From positions 1 to 64,000 of the forward strand of contig JAENRP010000185.1 in NCBI GenBank assembly GCA_024741835.1: a DNA stretch of 64,000 nucleotides, in the 5' to 3' direction. This DNA is from Diplocarpon mali. Lineage: Eukaryota > Ascomycota > Leotiomycetes > Helotiales > Drepanopezizaceae. Shown in pieces: positions 43,001 to 56,438 of the stretch. Made by a program: the position numbers and the translations under genes. Position 1 is the stretch's first letter. The number at the start of each line of letters is the position of its first letter. Under the pieces are notes generated by a model. It was not told where the DNA came from. It ran no database searches and saw nothing but the letters and a program-made list of their open reading frames with translations.

Positions 43001-45690
43001 GTTACTTAATTAAATATATTACCTTTAATATTTATAAAATCTAAGTTCCTATGCTTTAATAAGTAATAATAACTTATAATATCGAATTCGATAAGTCTCT
43101 CTTTTATAGTCCAAAAGCTAAGCGTATAAACCCTATATTGCATTAAGAACTTAAGACGACCTTCCAATTAATTAAAAAGGGAGAAGGAGCTTAAGACGCT
43201 AAGTTCAAAGGCATTTTTAAAGAATCAGAACTTATTGCAAGGTTGAACGCAATCGCTGCAAAAGAAGCCGCTATATAAGAAGAGCTTACATTATAGACTG
43301 ACGCTGCTCTATAGTCTCTAACTAATGATATAAAAGGCCTTAACTTAAATCCAAATCCGAAAGACCTGCTTAGAAACTTAAAGGTAGAAGCAAGCGAATT
43401 AAAAGCTACTTTACCAATCTTTAAAAAGGTAAATAGCAATTAAAGCTTAAGGATAATAATTCCCTATAGAAGCCCTACTAAAGAAGGAATTATAGAAGAC
43501 TTTAAAGGATTCTTTAGAGATAAGTTCTATAAGGCGATCGGCAGATCTTTAGCTACTATTTTATATAGGAATAGAAATGGCTTAAGGGCTTTAAGACAGA
43601 GTCTTCAATTATAAAGGCAGGCCTTAGTAAACTCTAGTAGAAGGCTAGAGGTACTACTGCTAAGATCTGGGAGGAGCTTTAATAGTCTTATAAGAAGCGA
43701 TCTAATAAGAGGAGCAGGCCTTAATAATATAATACCTTAAGTTATAATACTAGTTCAAAGACTATAGGCTTAAGAGATAGAGCTATTTAGACTCTTAAAG
43801 GAATCTCTAATAATAATAAAAATAGAGGAAGAGACTTATAAAGAAAAGCGCAAAGAGGAACTCCCTCTTTTTAAGCAAAAGAGGATAAGACGCTTAAGCG
43901 TTAAGTAATAGAAGACTTTAAAAATATATACTACTACTTTAAAGCATATGCTCTTTTAAAGTAATATTAATTTACCTTACTCTTTATATATATAAGAGTT
44001 TGTATTAACCTTTTAAGTAAACAAATAGATAAGGGAGAATAGGAAGGACTATTTGACAGTTTATACAATTATTAAAGCTATAGTTAATAGTCAGGCAAAG
44101 GACAGAGCGCAGTCTCTTAACCGCCTATAGTACTAAGGCTCTTTGCCGAAGCCTTTAAAAGGATAGCTAGACTTAAAGAAGCACCCTTTTAGCAAACGAT
44201 TTAAGGAAGGAGGGCGCTAGGAGATTAAGAATCTAGAATCTCAGAGTTACTAGAGAATTGTATAAAAGGATTACTTAAAGCCTCTACTAATATTATTAAA
44301 ATGGGTATTTACTTATAAGGTTAATAGCTTTAGCAAGCTTTTAAAGTACCAATTATAGCTAGTTATATAAGGGGATCTCTAAAATAAAGCTTCAATTTTC
44401 TTAACTTACATAGCTACGCTTGCAGCAAGGTCTTTTAAAGTATTAATAGCGCTTACCGCGTACTTCGATATAGAAGTAAAGTAGTTCAATATTATTAATG
44501 CATTTATTAACGCTCTTAAAGACCTAAGGAGTGCTTTAGTCACATGCTTCTTATTAGATGGCTTTAAGCGCCTTAGTATAGTAGTAGAACTGGACCGCGC
44601 GCTCTATAGGTTGAAAGACTCTTTAGTACTATAGTATAGGAACTTTGTAGGAACGCTTAAGGGCCTTTAACTTGAGCTATTAAGCAAGGAGCCTTGTATT
44701 TTTATAACAAAGGATCGTATAGTCTTTATAGCATTTTATATTAATAATATTCAAGTATTATATAAGGCCTTTAATCTAGATCAAGCGACTTGTCTAATTG
44801 AAGACTTAAAGAGGGCATACGAGCTTACTATTATAAGAGATATCTCCTAGTTCCTTAAAGTAAGGATTATTTAAGATAAAAAGGTAAAGAGGATCTCCTT
44901 AATTTATAATACCTATATTAAGAAGATTGCTTAAAAGTTCGAAGCTAATATAAGGAAAGTGCCTAATACTCTACTGCTAAAGAAGGAGTTTATTAAGAAC
45001 TTAAGGTAAGCTTCCTTAAAAAAGGTAAAAGAGTACTAAGAGAAAATAGGCTCTATTCTCTATATAGCGATTATAATACGCTTAGATATTACGTTTGCAG
45101 CCTCTTAATTATCTTTCTTTTTAATTAATCTAAGCTTTAAGTACCTCTTAACCGCGGATTAGACGCTTTAATACCTATATAGTATGCGCTTCTTAGGAAT
45201 TGCCTATAGCTTTAAAGCTAAGGAATACCAATTAGTTGCGTTTTTAAATGCTTCTTTTAAAGATGATTAAGAGACTTGCAGATCTTCTTAAGGATACGTC
45301 TTCTTTCTATTTAAAGGACTGATTATTTAAAAAGCAAATTACTAAGCGACTATTACGCTCTCTTCTATTAAAGTAGAACTCTATAGTATAGTTTCTATTG
45401 TAAAAGAGATAATAGCTATAAAATGCCTCTTTAAGGAGATTTGTATAGACTCCCTCTTTAAATAGAATATATATTATAATAACTAATAAACGATTTGGCT
45501 AATTATTATAAAGAATGAAAAGATTAAAATAAGCCTTTAATATATCGAAATTAGTAATATATAGATCTATTAAGAGTATTAAAAAGGAAGCTTTTAAATA
45601 ATCTACCTCCTTATTAAAGAGATATATATAGATAGGCTTATTAAAAACCTAGACTATTAGAAGTTTAAAAGCTTTATTTATTTATTAAAC
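40005..45690 (+). pseudogene. Copia-2 gag-pol remnant
   Basis: A single polyprotein with frequent TAA/TAG. It begins MLSFRIQPAKGPFELLTDFS. The Gag-like region runs to about 41.0 kb. The integrase zinc region is visible near 42.1-42.3 kb (HLCASYLGAKAL, KLKCPICAVAFAKQ). Reverse transcriptase occupies about 44.2-45.0 kb: the catalytic YxDD box reads FYINNI near 44.74 kb, with both aspartates changed to N by G-to-A transitions, and DQATCLIEDLKRAYELT follows. RNase H lies near 45.2-45.5 kb. Not functional. Confidence 0.82.
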
Positions 45691-45961
45691 CTTTAAAGCT
45701 TTTAAATAATCGTTTAATAACTTATACTTATTAATAAGTAGTTACTTATTATTAAAAGACTTATACTTATAAGCTCTTACTCTATTATAGTTATATTTAT
45801 TTATTTTCTCTTATAAAGCGTATTATAAAAGCTCTCCTTTTTTAAAAATATAGAATAGGTAATATTCCTAAGCTGCTATTGCAAAGCGCAACCCTTTTTT
45901 AGATTCTCTTAGCTAAGGCTAAGAGCTAGGATACTATAGTTAAGAGCTCTATATAGATCTC

Positions 45962-46310
45962 CTCTTAAGAGAGGCCTACTAGCACTCCCTTGGCCAAAGG
46001 CCTATTGGCAAATATACTAGTAATAGTAAGGGCGAAGGCAAGGGGTATAGCGATAGAGGCGGCAGGGGCGAGGGCGGCAGGGGCGAGGATAGGCGCAGCG
46101 ACAGCAGGGGCTAGGAAGACGAATAAGGAGACTATAGTAGCGGCTGCGATAGTAGAGGTAAAGGGGATAAGAGTAGCAGCAGCAATAGCAGAGGCGAACG
46201 GGTCTGAGCCAGAGGGCTTAGGAGCGAATAGGAATAGTATGCTAAGAGTAGGAGAGGTAGCAATACTACTACTCGCAGGAGTAGCAGGCCCTTTTAGCAC
46301 TAGGGTCTAA
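45962..46310. other. GC-rich low-complexity island in Copia-2
   Basis: An abrupt GC-rich segment in AT-rich surroundings, rich in GGCGGCAGGGGCGAGG and AGCAGC words, with open frames on both strands (106 and 111 codons, Ala/Gly-rich). CpA dinucleotides, which RIP removes elsewhere here, are frequent. I do not regard either frame as a gene. Confidence 0.6.
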
Positions 46311-46639
46311 TCGCTCCTATCTTTTAAAATTAGCCTAGAACTTAATAAGACTTAATAAAATATACTATAGAAGCTCTAAAGCATACCCTTTACTATATTA
46401 AGTAGTAGCGCTACCTCCTCCTTAAAGGTGCCGCAGGTATAGGCTGATACAATAGCCTTTTAAGAGGCGAGGAGAGGTCTACTAGCCTGCTAGCAGTTAT
46501 TACTTAATATTATATAATAAATGTAATACGTATTAAAGGTGCTATTAAAGTACTAATAATCGAGATTGCTAATACTCTTATATGCGATATAATATACGCA
46601 TGCGTTATCGCGCTCTGTCGTAGGCTTAAGCATATAGCG

Positions 46640-46760
46640 CGCAGCAAAGGCAAGGCTCTTAAGCGGCGGCGGCATTGGCAGCAGCGGCAGAGGCGGCAGG
46701 GACAGCGGCAGCGGCTTATTACCTAGCAAGCGCTAAGAGGACCGCGCCAAGGTTATAGCT
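46640..46760. other. Second GC-rich island (GGC/GCA repeats)
   Basis: A stretch of GCGGCGGCGGCATTGGCAGC type, again with many CpA dinucleotides, in the same 3' noncoding part of Copia-2. Confidence 0.6.
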
Positions 46761-47171
46761 CTTATAAGAGCGCTAGCAACCTAGCGCAAAGTTAATATAA
46801 TATAAGGTATAAGGACTCTAAGGATCTTACTTTATAAAGGCGGCTAAGGCTATAATAAGCAAGAGTTCCTTTTATATTTAAAAATTATTAGTATAAAGAT
46901 GATATTTTTAAATAATAAAGGAGGGTTATTTTTAAAAGAAGGAAAGGAGAACCTTTGCGATAGAAATACTTTATAAGAAGCCTAATAAAGCACTAGCGTA
47001 AAATCGCGAAGATTCTTAAGCGCGCTTATTACCTATAGCAACCCTTCTTATTCTAAAAGGAACGACCTTTAAAGGGGCGGTATATAAGATAGAGCCTCTT
47101 TTCTTTATAACTACTATTCTTTCTTTTATTTTATCTATATAGCTAAGCGATTTTAAGAGTATTGCCTAACT

Positions 47172-47179
47172 AGGGGGTA
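47172..47179 (+). other. Copia-2 polypurine tract
   Basis: AGGGGGTA directly before the right LTR. Confidence 0.65.
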
Positions 47180-47376
47180 TATTATATAAAATAGGCGGAG
47201 TCTTCACTTATTCTAAAGACCCTTTACGTAACTCTACTTAATTATAAACTCTCCCTTTTCTTTCCAAAGTCTCCTTACTATATATATACTAGATAATAAT
47301 ATAATCAATCATCTTTATCTATATTAGCGAGCCTCTTAAGCGACCTAATGAAGGCCCTCCAGCCGACCGCACCACA
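47180..47376 (+). repeat. Copia-2 right LTR
   Basis: 197 bp, starting TATTATATAAAATAGGCGG (RIP form of the left start) and ending GCACCACA. Followed directly by the target duplication TCCTA. Confidence 0.92.
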
Positions 47377-50376
47377 TCCTATTAGCTATTTAATACCTAT
47401 TTAGAATCTTTTAGCAAACTCGGATTAAACTTTTAATAGAATCCGGAATTCTACTCTTAGGCCTAGCTTATAAGTAAAAGGATAAAAAGACGTCTTTAAA
47501 TAACTTAGGACTACTACCTACTTTTTTAATATTAATATTAGAAAATACTAAAAACAATAACAATTTTGAACTTTTTACTAACAATTTATTTAAATCTTTT
47601 CAAACTCGTCTTAGTCACTTTAAGATTGACTCGGATTCTAAACGTTTTTTAAGCCCTTTTGAATTTCAAAGTACTCCTTTTAGCTGTTAATCTCGCAATA
47701 TTAAAGCTTCCCCTTTACCCCTTATAGATTCTATTAACTTAGACAGTTAGTATAAAACGATAATAGCCGCATTTAAGGCTATTATTAGTCACTTTCCCCT
47801 TCCTAGTTCCCTTAGCGCTCCTTACTTTATAGGCGCCAATATTACTAATTTCCTTAAGCAATATAAGGAGACTTATTACGATTTTGGTATTATATAAGAG
47901 GATATGATTTCTCGACTTCCTTACTATTATAATTATATAAGTAAGGATATTATCAAGTCCCTCCTTGAATAGAAAACTCATAGTTTATAAGAACTCCTTA
48001 TTAAAGCCTTTAAATCTGAATTCCGCGAATTTAATAGATAGCAGATTCGCAACACCTTAGCTTTCTTAAAGGAATTTGTTTTAATCACTTATACTCCTAA
48101 GGAACTTAAGAACTACTATCGGACTTTTACTTATATATTAAATACCTTAATTAGTTAGAAAATACTTAGCGAAGTTGAAAGAGGCCGCCTTTTCTTACTC
48201 GGATTACCTACTGGCCTTCGAAACAAGATCATTAAGCATTTTAGGATCGATAAACAAGACCTTATAACCTTCGCCTTATTTAAGGAATTCTCGGCCTTTG
48301 CTTTAAAATCAGATCTTAGTAAAAGAACTATTAATACTATAGAGTAGGAAAAAGCCCCTACTCCCTCCTATACTAAAGACTTTAAGAATCTGGTTTAAGA
48401 ATACTTAAAAGCTTTAAAAGTTATAAAGGAGGTAAAGAAGAACCTAGTAGTTATACCTTTTACTTATAGGCCTAACTTAAGAGTGAAATCCAACCTTAGA
48501 ATTAAAGAACTTAAGACCCAATTTACAGAACTCCAAATCTAAAGCTTAGAAACTAAGATTAATAATCTCTTATAAGAAAAATAGCATATTCCCTAGTTTA
48601 GTAATAGACAAAACTCGGCCACTATAAGCCAACTTAGTAGTTCCTATTACCAGATTCCTACTTCTTATCATTTAGAATAACTAGCTAATATAAGAACGCA
48701 ATAGCTGGCTAAAGAAGGAGGAATTAATCCCAATTAGCACTCTGCTAATATTAATGCTATAAGGTACTAAGGAAACGGTAATAGAAGACGATTAACCTGC
48801 AACTTTTGTAATAATAAAGAATCCAATTGCACTTTATATAAGTACTGCAACGATTGCCCTCTTTTCCTTTGTTTTATTAATACTAGGATTATATATATTA
48901 ATAAGTATAGGATGCTTTATATTAAAGATCCTAGGCCAGACGCTATCCCTATTAAAAAACACCAGAATCGTTTATAGCTATAGACTATTTAAATAATAAT
49001 ATATAGTATAAAGTAGGATAAGGATTTAGCCAAATAGAAGCGCATTATCGAAATCAACTCTAAGGTCCTAACTTATATATATATAGGTCCAGCTAGCAAT
49101 CTACCTAAAGGAGTGCTTACTAACTAAACTTCAAACTAGATAGCTATTAAAATCAGAGGTATCTCTATTTTAAGGTAGGTTAATAATAATATATTTACTA
49201 ATATTAATACTACTTCTGTATTTAGAAACCCTTGGAATACTTAGCGTCCTTCTAGATCTACCACTCCTTTAATACTAATAAAACCAGCTAAAGTCCAGAA
49301 ATCAATATATGCAATTTAAGAATCTTAATATAGAGTCCAAATGCTAAAAGATACCTAATAATTTAAAACTGCAATAGATAAGGATAAAGCCAATATAGCA
49401 GACGAATTGATCAAAGATATAATAGACGAAGATGGCTTTAAGCTTAAAGATTAAGAAGTTAAAGTTATTACGCAGACCCTTGACCTTAAGTAAAAGAGAT
49501 AAATATTAAAATAGGAAAAATTCGTCGAAAAATATACTAGTTCAACTGCAATGGAAAAAGCTATAGAGAATGTTATAGCTTAGTAAATTAACCTTACGTT
49601 TAAAGACCTATTTGATTTAATTAAACGCTTTAATAAAGTGCTAAGAAAGCATATCCTAGTTGCCTTTAAAGATTTGAATAATAATAAGGAAATGGAAATT
49701 ATAATGCGAAAGAACTTTAAGAAGTACCTAGCCTTAATTAAATATCTTTAGATTGCAAAAGACAAAGGAATCTAAAGGTACTATAATATTATAGTAATAG
49801 CTTTAATATTTTAAAATATCAATCGAAATTGTTTAATAGTTGCAATAAAAAGCCCTATTATTATTTATTTTATAAAAGAATTAGTTAAAGCAAAGGCTCT
49901 AATCAATTATAGTTCAGAAGTTAATATAATAATTAGAAAAGTGGCAGAAATGGCTTAATTGATAATTGTTAGCAATCGACTCCTTATTTATTCAACTATT
50001 TTTAAATTGAAATACAATTTTAATAAATAGGTGAAAAATGTAAAGGTTAGAGTTAGAGGAATTATTAATTATACTAACTTTCTAATAATAGAGAATTCTT
50101 TAAATAACATTCTTTTAAGAATGCCCTTTATTTTAGAATCTTAGCTAATATTTAACTATCCTAAAGATAGTCTTATAAAAGCTAGTCTTTAGAATATAGA
50201 TCGATTTTTAAAAGGATAAATGGTTATTATAAGAGATATAGCCGAATTTTAAAATAAGGTTTTAAGAAATAATTAACTAGTATAAGGGCTAGGCTTAATG
50301 CTAATAAAGGAAGGCACTTAGTAAGGAGTTATAGTAAAAGAAAGGTAAGTTTACCAATTTTAAATAATAGCGATTT

Positions 50377-50401
50377 GACTTGCGGTCCTAGACTAAGAGT
50401 C
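50377..50401. repeat. Palindrome copy in Gypsy A (RIP form)
   Basis: GACTTGCGGTCC, one base, then AGACTAAGAGTC. Flanks GATTT and AAATC extend the symmetry on both sides, giving a palindrome of about 35 bp. Confidence 0.8.
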
Positions 50402-50539
50402 AAATCTAGAATTTTGAAAAATAGTGCAATTAGCGTTTTATTAGCTTAATAATTAAGAAAAAAGAAAAATAAGGTAAAGAAGAGAGTTCGTTTTACAAAT
50501 TTCGATAATTCACTAATTATTTTAAAAAACCTAAAAACC

Positions 50540-50562
50540 ACTTATAGGCCAGACCTACAAAT
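50540..50562. repeat. Palindrome variant in Gypsy A
   Basis: ACTTATAGGCC, A, GACCTACAAAT: a related subtype with an A centre; counterpart of 56416-56438. Confidence 0.65.
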
Positions 50563-53500
50563 GAAAAATAATAAAATTACTAATAATATTTCTATCTATA
50601 CACTTTAAATTAATAACTTAGAAAATCTTTTATTTATTTTTAAAAAGGAAAATTCGAACCGTTTTATAGGATTTAATAAAAAAGGAAAGAAGTAGAAAAG
50701 TATAGTACTAGCTAATATTCGAACTATATATAAAAGCAAGGCTAATAAAGTATAACCAATAGATTAAGGAATCTCTAATAGCTTAAAGCTTAAAGGACTG
50801 AATAATTAGTTTAAATAAGATAAGAAGCTTTGACCTCTAAAGCTAAGTAGTAAATTCGATAAGTTTATTAAAAGCAGATTTTCTAATAAACCTATCAGAT
50901 ATTAGCTAATAAAAGAATGTTTTAATATATTAAAAATTGGAAATGACTTAATAGAATAAGAATGCGAACTACTTTATAAAACCTTAACAAATCGAAAGGA
51001 CGCTTTAGCTTTTGATTAAACGGAACTTAGCTAGATTTAAAAAGAGGTTACGCCTTATATTAAAATTAAGATAATATCTTATAAAGCTTAGTAAGAGAAA
51101 ACATTTAAGGTTCTTAAAGCTCTTTAAGAAAAGGTAATCGAAATGTTAAAGGATAGGTTAAAGCAAGGTATTCTTAAGTTCTGTAATAGCCCTTATAAGA
51201 ATAAATAGTTCCTAGTTGCTAAGAAAGAAAAGGGAATTTACAAACTAATAATAGTAGTAGTAGAAATGAACTAAGTAACTATTAAAGATGCTAACGTTCC
51301 TTTAAATATAAATGAGTTCTTAAATGAATTCGCAGGATTAACCTATAGCTTTCTTATTAACTTTTTCTTTAAATATAACTAATTCATTCTTAATATTAAA
51401 TCAAGAGATATAATAGCAATTCAAACCTCTCTTAAGCTACTTTAGATAATAAGATTACCTTAAGGGGCTATAAATTCGATTGCTTAATTTGTCTAAGTAA
51501 TCTATAAGATACTAGTAGATTGTATACCTAATATTATACTCCCTTATATAAATGATATAGGAATAAAAGGATTAAGATCATTCTATAACTATAAAGAAGT
51601 TCTCCTTAGTATATAATAATTTATAATAGAATATATTTAGAACTTGGACTAAGTACTTATATAATTTAAAAGGGTAAGAGTAATAGTTAGTCTGAAGTTA
51701 TAATACTATCTTCTATTAATGGAAATTGTTAGTTTTATTATTAATTCTAATAGCCGAAGTCCTTAAAGGGCTAAAGTACTTAAAATTGATAAATAGAAGA
51801 GGTATAATAATATGGCAGAAGCTCGCGCATTTATTAGTATTATAGTATACTATCGCATTTAGATTAAGGATTTTATTAAAAAGGTAGTACCTATTTACGC
51901 CTTATTTTAGAAAGGGGCTGAGTTTTAATAGGAGGAACCTTAAATGAAGGCTATAAAACAACTGAAGTAAGCATTGCTTAAAGCGCTATATCTAATTAAA
52001 ATAGACTATAGAGCTAACGCTAGGCCAATTATACTAATAGTTGACGTAAGCTTAATCAAATAGGGTACTATCCTTTAATAAGCTAATAGCTAATAGAAAA
52101 GACATTTAGCTCGCTTTAAAAGTAGTCTTTAGAATTTAGTAGAGATAAAGTATAATATTATTAAGTGGGAATGCAAAGGCGCTTTAAAGGCAATAAAAAA
52201 GATAAGAAGCGACCTTTATAATACTTACTTTATCCTTAAAACTAATGTTAAAGTGCTAATAGAATAATTGAATAGAGCTGTAAGCGACCTATTAAAAGCC
52301 TTACTAATAAAATAGATTGCTTAGATAAGACTAATAGACTTTAAAGTCAAATATATTCTAAGGATGAAAAATACTATTACTAACGGCCTTTTAAGAAGAA
52401 ATCGCCTTTATTATGGAGACCTGAGATGGATAGGTCTCGTGATATATATCACATGATCGGCGCAGGACGGCAGGAGGATAAAAGGGCCATCTTCTATATA
52501 TAGAGACAGCGCATATCGCCATAGTACTAAATATACCCTATACTTGGGACTTGTTCCTAACATCTTATTTAAAAGAGCCCGCTTATAGTACTTCCTCCTC
52601 TTGTTTTTAGGTCTTCCCTTAGGCCTATTCTTGTATTATCTCCCTTCAGTTTTATATTAGTGACCTATGCAAGGACCGATTTCTTAAGATTTCCGTCTCT
52701 ATACGACCTTATCGATCTCTTAATTTGCAAATAAGAGACCGGCCTTTGAAATACGTCTTTAAAATACTTATAGCATTTTGATTAACTTTAAAACCCTTAT
52801 CTTTAATCGCTTAATTACTTAGAACTATCGATTTTCATTTAGCAACTATTAATAACCTTAGATTTTCCCTTTTCAGCTCTGCTCCGAAAACCCCTATTTT
52901 CTTCCTTAACTCCGAGATTTTCGGAATTTTCGGCTTCCTAGTATGAAAAGTTTGGCGGACTTTATAATAGCAATCTTAAATAGCAGTAGTTTCGAGTACT
53001 CGAGTAATACTAAGCGCAAACTTCAACTAGAAGTGCCTCCTTAGAATCCTTAAAAATCCAAATCTAATAATTCAGCCGCCTTAGCTTAATAAAACTTTAA
53101 AAATTGCCCTAGAATCGTCTCTAGAGACCCCTTTATTCTAAAGACTAATAGGAATTAGCCTAAAGGCTAAGAAGAATCTTAAATACAAACCTTATCTTAG
53201 AAATTGGTCTTAGATTAAGTAAACCTTATCTTATTACAATTAGTTGTAACGCTCTTATTAGCTATTTAGCACCTACTTAAAATCTCTTAGCAAACTTGGA
53301 TTAAACTTTTAGCAAAATCCGGAATTCCACTCCTAGGCCTAGCCTATAAGTAGGAGGATAAAAAGATATCCTTAAACAACTTAGGACTACCACCTACTTT
53401 TTCAATATTAATACTAGAAAATACTAAAAACAATAACAATTTTAAACTTTTCACTAACCCTTTATCTAAATCTTTTTAAACTCATCCTAATTACTCTAAG

Positions 53501-56252
53501 ATCGACTCGGATTTTAAATGTTCTTTAAGCCCTTTTAAATTTCAAAGTACTCCTCTTAGCAATTAATCATATGATATTAAAGCTTCTTATTTGCCTCCTA
53601 TAGATTCTATCAATCCAGATAGTCAATATAAAACGATAATAGCCGCATTTAAGGCTATTATTAGCCACTTTCCCCTCCCTAGTTCCCTTAGTGCTCCTTA
53701 CTTTATAAGAGCTAATATTACTAATTTCCTTAAGCAATATAAAGAAACTTATTACGATTTTGGTATTTTATAAGCAGATATGATTTTTCAGCTTCCTTAC
53801 TACTATAATTATATAAGTAAAGATATTATCAAATCCCTTCTTAAATAGAAGATATATAATTCATAGGAACTCCTTATTAAGGCTCTTAAGTCTAAATTCT
53901 GAGAATTTAATAGATAGTAGATTCGCAATACTTTAGCTTTCTTAAAGGAATTTGTTTTAATCACTTAAACTCCTAAGGAATTTAAGAACTACTATCAGAC
54001 TTTTACTTATATATTAAATACCTTAATCAGTTAGAAAATACTTAGCGAAGTTGAAAGAGGTCGCCTTTTCTTACTTAAATTACCTATTAGCCTTCGAAAT
54101 AAGATCATTAAGCATTTTAAGATTAATAAGTAAGACCCTATAACCTTTGCCTTATTTAAGGAATTCTCGGCCTTTGCTTTAAAATCAGATCTTAGTAAGA
54201 GAACCATTAATGCTATAGAGTAGGAAAAAGCCTTTACTCCCTCTTATACTAAAGACCTTAAGAGCCTAGTCCAAGAATACTCAAAGGCTTTAAAAGTCAT
54301 AAAGGAGGTAAAGAAGAACCTAGTAGTTATACCTTTCACTCGCAGGCCTAACCTAGGAGTAAGATCTAACCTTAGAATTAAGGAACTTAAGACCTAATTT
54401 GCAAAACTCTAAATCTAAAGCTTAGAAACTAGGATTAATAATCTCTTATAGGAAAAACAGTATATTCTGCAATTTAGTAATAGGTAAAACTCAGCTACTA
54501 TAAGCCAACCTAGTAGTTCCTATTACCAGACTCCTGCTTCTTATTATTCAGAATAACTAGCTAATATAAGAATGCAATAGCTAGCTAAAGAAGGAGGAAT
54601 TGATCCTAACTAGCACTTTGCTAATATTAATACTATAGGGTACTAAGGAAACGGCAATAGAAGACAACTAACCTGCAACTTTTGCAATAATAAAGAACCT
54701 AACTGCACTTTATATAAGTATCGCAACAATTGCCCTCTTTTCCTTCGTTTTATTAATACTAAGGTCATATATATTAATAAGTATAGGATGCTTTGCATTA
54801 AAGATCCTAGGCTAGAAGCTATCCTTATTAAAAAGCACTAGAATCACTTATAATTATAAACTATTCGAATAATAATATATAGTATAAAATAGGATGAGAA
54901 TTTAGTCGAATAATAGCATATTATAAATATAAATGCTAAAACTCCAACTTATATATATATAGGTCCAATTAGCAACCTACCTAAGGGAGTTCTTAAGGAC
55001 CCAGCTTCTAACCAAATAGCTATAGAAGTTAAAGGCATCTCTATCTTAGGGTAGGTTAATAATAATATATCTACTAATATTAATACTGCTTTTATATTTA
55101 GAAACCCTCGGAATACTCAACGCCTTTCTAAATCTACTACTCCTTTAATACTAATAAAACCAGCTAAAGTCTAGAAATCAATGCGTGTAACTTAGGAATC
55201 TTAATATAAAGTCTAAATGCTAAAAGATACCTAATAATCTAAAACTGTAGTAGACGAAAATAAAGCCGATATAGCAGACGAATTGATCAGAGATATAATA
55301 AACGAAGATAGCTCTAAGCTTAAAGATTAAGAAGTCGAAGTTATTGCGTAGACCCTTGACCTTAAGCGAAAGAGATAGATATTAAAACGGGAGAAATTCA
55401 TCGACAAATACGCTAGTTCAATCGCAATAGAGAAAGCTATAAAAAATATTATAGCCTAGCAAATTAACCTTATATTCAAAGACCTATTTAGTTTAACTAA
55501 ACGCTTTAATAAAGTGCTAAGAAAGCATATCCTAATTGCCTTTAAAGATTTAAATAATAATAAGGAAATGGAAATTATAATATAAAAGAACTTTAAGAAG
55601 CACCTAGCCTTAATCAAATGTCTTTAAATTGCAAAAGATAAAGGAACCTAAAGGTATTATAATATTATAGCAATAGCTTTAATATCTTAGAATATTAATC
55701 GAAATTGTTTAGCAGTTGCAATAAAAAGCCCTATTATTATTTATTTAATAAAAGAATTAATTAAAGCAAAGGCTCTAATTGATTATAGTTTAAAAGTTAA
55801 TGCGATAACTAAAAAGATAGTAGAAATGGCTCAATTGATAATCGTTAGCGATCGATTCCTTATTTATTCGACTGTCTCTAGATTAAAATACAATTTTAAT
55901 AAATAAGTGAAAAACGTAAAGATTAAAGTTAAAGGAATCGTTAATTATACTAACTTTCTAATAATAGAGAATTCTTTAAATGATATTCTTTTAAAAATGC
56001 CCTTTATTTTAAAATCTTAGCTAACATTTAACTATTTTAAAGATAGGCTTATAAAAGCTAGCCTTTAGAATACGGATCGATCCTTAGAAGGATAAATAGT
56101 TATTATAAGAGATATAGCCGAATTCTAAAATAAGGTTTTAAGAAACGATTAGCTAGTATAAGGGCTAAGCTTAATGCTAGTAAAGGAAGGCACCTAGCGA
56201 GGAGTTATAGCAAAAGAAAGGTGAGTTTGCCAATTTTAAATAATAGCGATTT

Positions 56253-56277
56253 AACTTATAGTCCTAAACTAAGAGTC
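56253..56277. repeat. Palindrome copy in Gypsy B (RIP form)
   Basis: AACTTATAGTCC, one base, AAACTAAGAGTC, flanked by GATTT and AAATC; counterpart of 50377-50401. Confidence 0.75.
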
Positions 56278-56415
56278 AAATCGCGAATTTTGAAAAATAG
56301 TGCAATCGGCGTTTTATTAGCTTAATAATTAAGAAAAAAGAAAAATAAAGTAGAGAAGAGAGTTCGTTTTATAAATTTCAATAATTCACTAATCATTTTG
56401 AAAAACTTAAAAACC

Positions 56416-56438
56416 ACTTATAAGCCAGACCTATAAGT
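56416..56438. repeat. Palindrome variant in Gypsy B
   Basis: ACTTATAAGCC, A, GACCTATAAGT; counterpart of 50540-50562. Confidence 0.65.

Larger units (their letters stand above)
39782..47376 (+). mobile_element. Ty1/Copia element nested in Gypsy A (Copia-2), heavily RIP-mutated
   Basis: A complete element of 7,595 bp. The LTRs are both 197 bp; the flanking 5-bp duplication TCCTA is at 39777-39781 and 47377-47381. A half-tRNA primer site lies at 39979 and a purine tract before the right LTR. The sequence is unrelated to Copia-1 at nucleotide level as far as I can see but has the same organisation. About 1.5 kb lies between the end of the RNase H and the right LTR, with two GC-rich islands, which is unusual for Copia. 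Confidence 0.92.
47700..52412 (+). pseudogene. Gypsy A gag-pol remnant
   Basis: Homologous to the Gypsy B polyprotein described at 53591-59860, with its own set of stops. RT and RNase H fall at about 51.0-52.4 kb. Palindrome copies lie at 50377-50401 and 50540-50562, at the same element positions as in Gypsy B. Confidence 0.78.
47377..52413 (+). mobile_element. Gypsy A, right part: gag and pol to RNase H
   Basis: Resumes after the TCCTA duplication and runs colinear with Gypsy B 53265 to about 58280. It contains a Gag remnant (from about 47.7 kb, with FPLPSSLSAPYFIGANITNF), a Cys-rich knuckle near 48.80 kb, protease-like, RT and RNase H regions, all with RIP stops. It ends inside pol at ...GLLRRNRLY, exactly where the LTR of Gypsy B starts, so its integrase is missing from this window. 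Confidence 0.85.

Noticed and set aside
45965..46310. Two overlapping open frames on opposite strands in a GC island
   Set aside because: Low-complexity Ala/Gly composition on both strands, no motif, located in 3' noncoding part of a dead retroelement.
52414..52550. 52414 LTR as the 3' LTR of Gypsy A
   Set aside because: Gypsy A stops inside pol before its integrase, and Gypsy B's leader and gag follow this LTR directly, so it is better read as the 5' LTR of Gypsy B inserted into Gypsy A.
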